DNA of 15,224 nt, from positions 1 to 15,224 of the forward strand of contig CAAGKD010000174.1 of assembly GCA_900770335.1 (NCBI GenBank). Direction: 5' to 3'. The stretch is from an uncultured Sutterella sp. Lineage in GTDB: Bacteria; Pseudomonadota; Gammaproteobacteria; Burkholderiales; Burkholderiaceae_F. The first letter of the stretch is position 1; each line of letters opens with the position of its first letter. Below the pieces are notes generated by a model. The model searched no databases. It was not told the origin of the DNA and saw only the letters and a program-made list of their open reading frames with translations. This document shows positions 13,959-15,224 of the stretch, one piece after another. Position numbers and translations under genes: made by a program.

Positions 13959-15050
13959 ATGACAGAAGAGATCAAGCGCAAGTCCGCCGAGGAGGAGCGC
14001 GAAGCGGTCGCCGAGGAGCTCGCTGACGAGGCCGAGGAGATCATCGAGGACGAGTCTGCTGAGGAGGAGGGCGCCGAGGAGCCCGGCCAGAGCGCCGAGG
14101 AGCTCGACGCGATGCTCGCCCGCGCGGACGCCAAGGGCAGCTTCGCCGTTCCCGAGACCTTCCGCTGCGGCTACGTCGCCGTCGTCGGCCGCCCCAACGT
14201 GGGCAAGTCCACCCTCATCAACGCGCTCGTGGGCGAGAAGGTCTCGATCACCTCGAAGAAGCCCCAGACGACCCGCAACCGCGTGCTCGGCGTGCTCACG
14301 ACCGAGACCGCCCAGTTCGTGTTCGTCGACACTCCGGGCTTCCAGACGAAGGTGAAGACGCAGCTCACGCGCCGCATGAACCGCTCCGTGCGCTCGACCC
14401 TGGGCGAGGTGGACGCGATCGTCCTGCTCATCGAGTCCTCGGGCTGGCGCCCGGCGGACATGGAGGTCCTCGGCCTCATTCCGAAGGACGCCTCGAACGT
14501 CATCCTCGCGGTGAGCAAGACCGACCTCGCCAAGGACAGGAACGCGCTTCTGCCGCTCATGGCCGACTCGATGCGGCGCTTCCCCTTCGCCGCGATCGTC
14601 CCGGTCTCGGCCGAGAAGCACCGCCAGCTCGACGACCTCGAGCGCGAGATCGAGAAGCTCCTCCCGCAGAGCATCCCCTACTTTGACGCGGACCTCTACA
14701 CGGACAAGTCGCCGCGCTTCATGGCCGCCGAGACGATCCGCGAGAAGGCCTTCCGCCTTCTCGGCGACGAGCTTCCCTACGGCACGGCCGTCACGATCGA
14801 CCGCTGGGTCGAGAGCGGGGAGGGCGACGCGCGCACGGCCGACATCGTCGCCACGCTCATCGTCGACCGCGAGAGCCACAAGCCCATCGTGATCGGCGAG
14901 AAGGGCGCCAAGCTCCGCGAGATCTCGCGCCTTGCGCGTGCGGACATCGCCGAGCAGCTCGGCTGCCCCGTCCATCTCGAGGTCTGGGTGCGCGTGCGCC
15001 GCGGCTGGTCCGACGACGTGAAGGCGCTCAAGACCCTCGGCTACGACTGA
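13959..15050 (+). CDS. era: GTPase Era with an acidic N-terminal extension
   Basis: GTPase that binds 16S rRNA and assists 30S subunit maturation. Of 363 residues, about 70-363 are the usual Era: G1 GRPNVGKS (77-84), the TTRNRV effector region (104-109), G3 DTPG (124-127), G4 region SKTD (186-189), G5 SAEK (217-220), and a KH domain with VIGEKGAKLREI (311-322). Residues 1-65 are extra compared with E. coli Era (301 residues): rich in Glu, Asp and Ala, probably disordered or helical. The G4 motif has Ser where Era normally has Asn (NKxD). ATG 13959 is preferred to the in-frame ATG 13944 because AGGAG (13947-13951) lies 7 nt before it and overlaps the earlier codons. The extension is in phase with good codon use, so it looks real. 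Confidence 0.95.
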   Translation: MTEEIKRKSAEEEREAVAEELADEAEEIIEDESAEEEGAEEPGQSAEELDAMLARADAKGSFAVPETFRCGYVAVVGRPNVGKSTLINALVGEKVSITSKKPQTTRNRVLGVLTTETAQFVFVDTPGFQTKVKTQLTRRMNRSVRSTLGEVDAIVLLIESSGWRPADMEVLGLIPKDASNVILAVSKTDLAKDRNALLPLMADSMRRFPFAAIVPVSAEKHRQLDDLEREIEKLLPQSIPYFDADLYTDKSPRFMAAETIREKAFRLLGDELPYGTAVTIDRWVESGEGDARTADIVATLIVDRESHKPIVIGEKGAKLREISRLARADIAEQLGCPVHLEVWVRVRRGWSDDVKALKTLGYD

Positions 15051-15060
15051 CCGGCCGCGC

Positions 15061-15224
15061 ATGAACGAGCCCGTTCGAGCGGGCGCCCCTGAGGCGCCCG
15101 TCGAGGCTCCGCCCCTGCTGGCCGGACCCGCCCGTCCCGCAAGGGATCCCCTTGCGCGCGGCGCGGGCGCGGCGACGCTCGAGCGCGTCATTAGCGGCGG
15201 CCGGGCGGCCCTTGCGATCCTCGA
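15061..15224 (+). CDS. Start of an unidentified frame after era, cut by the window end
   Basis: An open frame starts at ATG 15061, 10 nt after the era stop, and runs 54 codons to the edge. Its translation is rich in Ala, Pro, Arg and Gly (MNEPVRAGAPEAPVEAPP at the start, LERVISGGRAALAIL at the end) and I do not recognise it. In related bacteria recO follows era and can carry a Pro/Ala-rich N-terminus, but no RecO core motif has appeared by the end. No ribosome binding site is visible. A perfect 8-bp hairpin (15080-15087 with 15093-15100) lies near its beginning. It may equally be untranslated sequence. Confidence 0.3.
   Translation, partial: MNEPVRAGAPEAPVEAPPLLAGPARPARDPLARGAGAATLERVISGGRAALAIL

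Overview
The window reads as chromosomal, GC-rich housekeeping DNA of a beta-proteobacterium in the order Burkholderiales. A gut-type Sutterellaceae-like organism is my best guess. The basis is the gene order (rpmF, fabH-fabD-fabG-acpP-fabF, then lepA-lepB-rnc-era), the beta-type L32 sequence, G/C-rich third codon positions throughout, and an aspA-dcuA pair of the kind used for fumarate respiration. The family-level guess is inference; no marker here proves it. I see no mobile element, CRISPR array, phage gene or defence system, and no clearly new multi-gene system. The most interesting material is regulatory and comparative.

Layout. (1) 1-734: a long gene-free region, locally AT-rich, leading into aspA. 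(2) 735-3862: aspA (aspartate ammonia-lyase) and dcuA (C4-dicarboxylate antiporter), separated by 284 nt carrying two strong hairpins and closed by a rho-independent terminator. Together they take up aspartate, deaminate it to fumarate and export succinate. (3) 3960-4769: a tRNA cluster, Gly-Cys-Gly | Leu | Gly-Gly, with two sigma-70-type promoters and two terminators. It resembles the enterobacterial glyW-cysT-leuZ operon with the Gly gene expanded to four identical copies. (4) 4812-5344: rpmF (ribosomal protein L32) with its own extended -10 promoter, a leader that looks like an attenuator, and its own terminator. (5) 5512-10201: the type II fatty acid synthesis cluster fabH-fabD-fabG-acpP-fabF. 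acpP has an extra internal promoter and a hairpin behind it, and the cluster ends in a long terminator. (6) 10248-15050: lepA (EF4), lepB (signal peptidase I), rnc (RNase III) and era (ribosome-assembly GTPase), probably one transcript from an extended -10 promoter preceded by an 11-bp tandem repeat. An unidentified reading frame begins after era and leaves the window.

Compared with the order I know from other Burkholderiales, several genes are missing from their usual places. There is no yceD (DUF177) before rpmF, no plsX between rpmF and fabH, no rpoE-rseA-rseB-mucD block between fabF and lepA, and no DUF4845 gene between lepB and rnc. Whether they are lost or relocated cannot be told from this window. 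Residue-level oddities are an Asp in place of the tetrad Asn in FabG, and an Era with an acidic extension of about 65 residues and SKTD instead of NKxD in G4.
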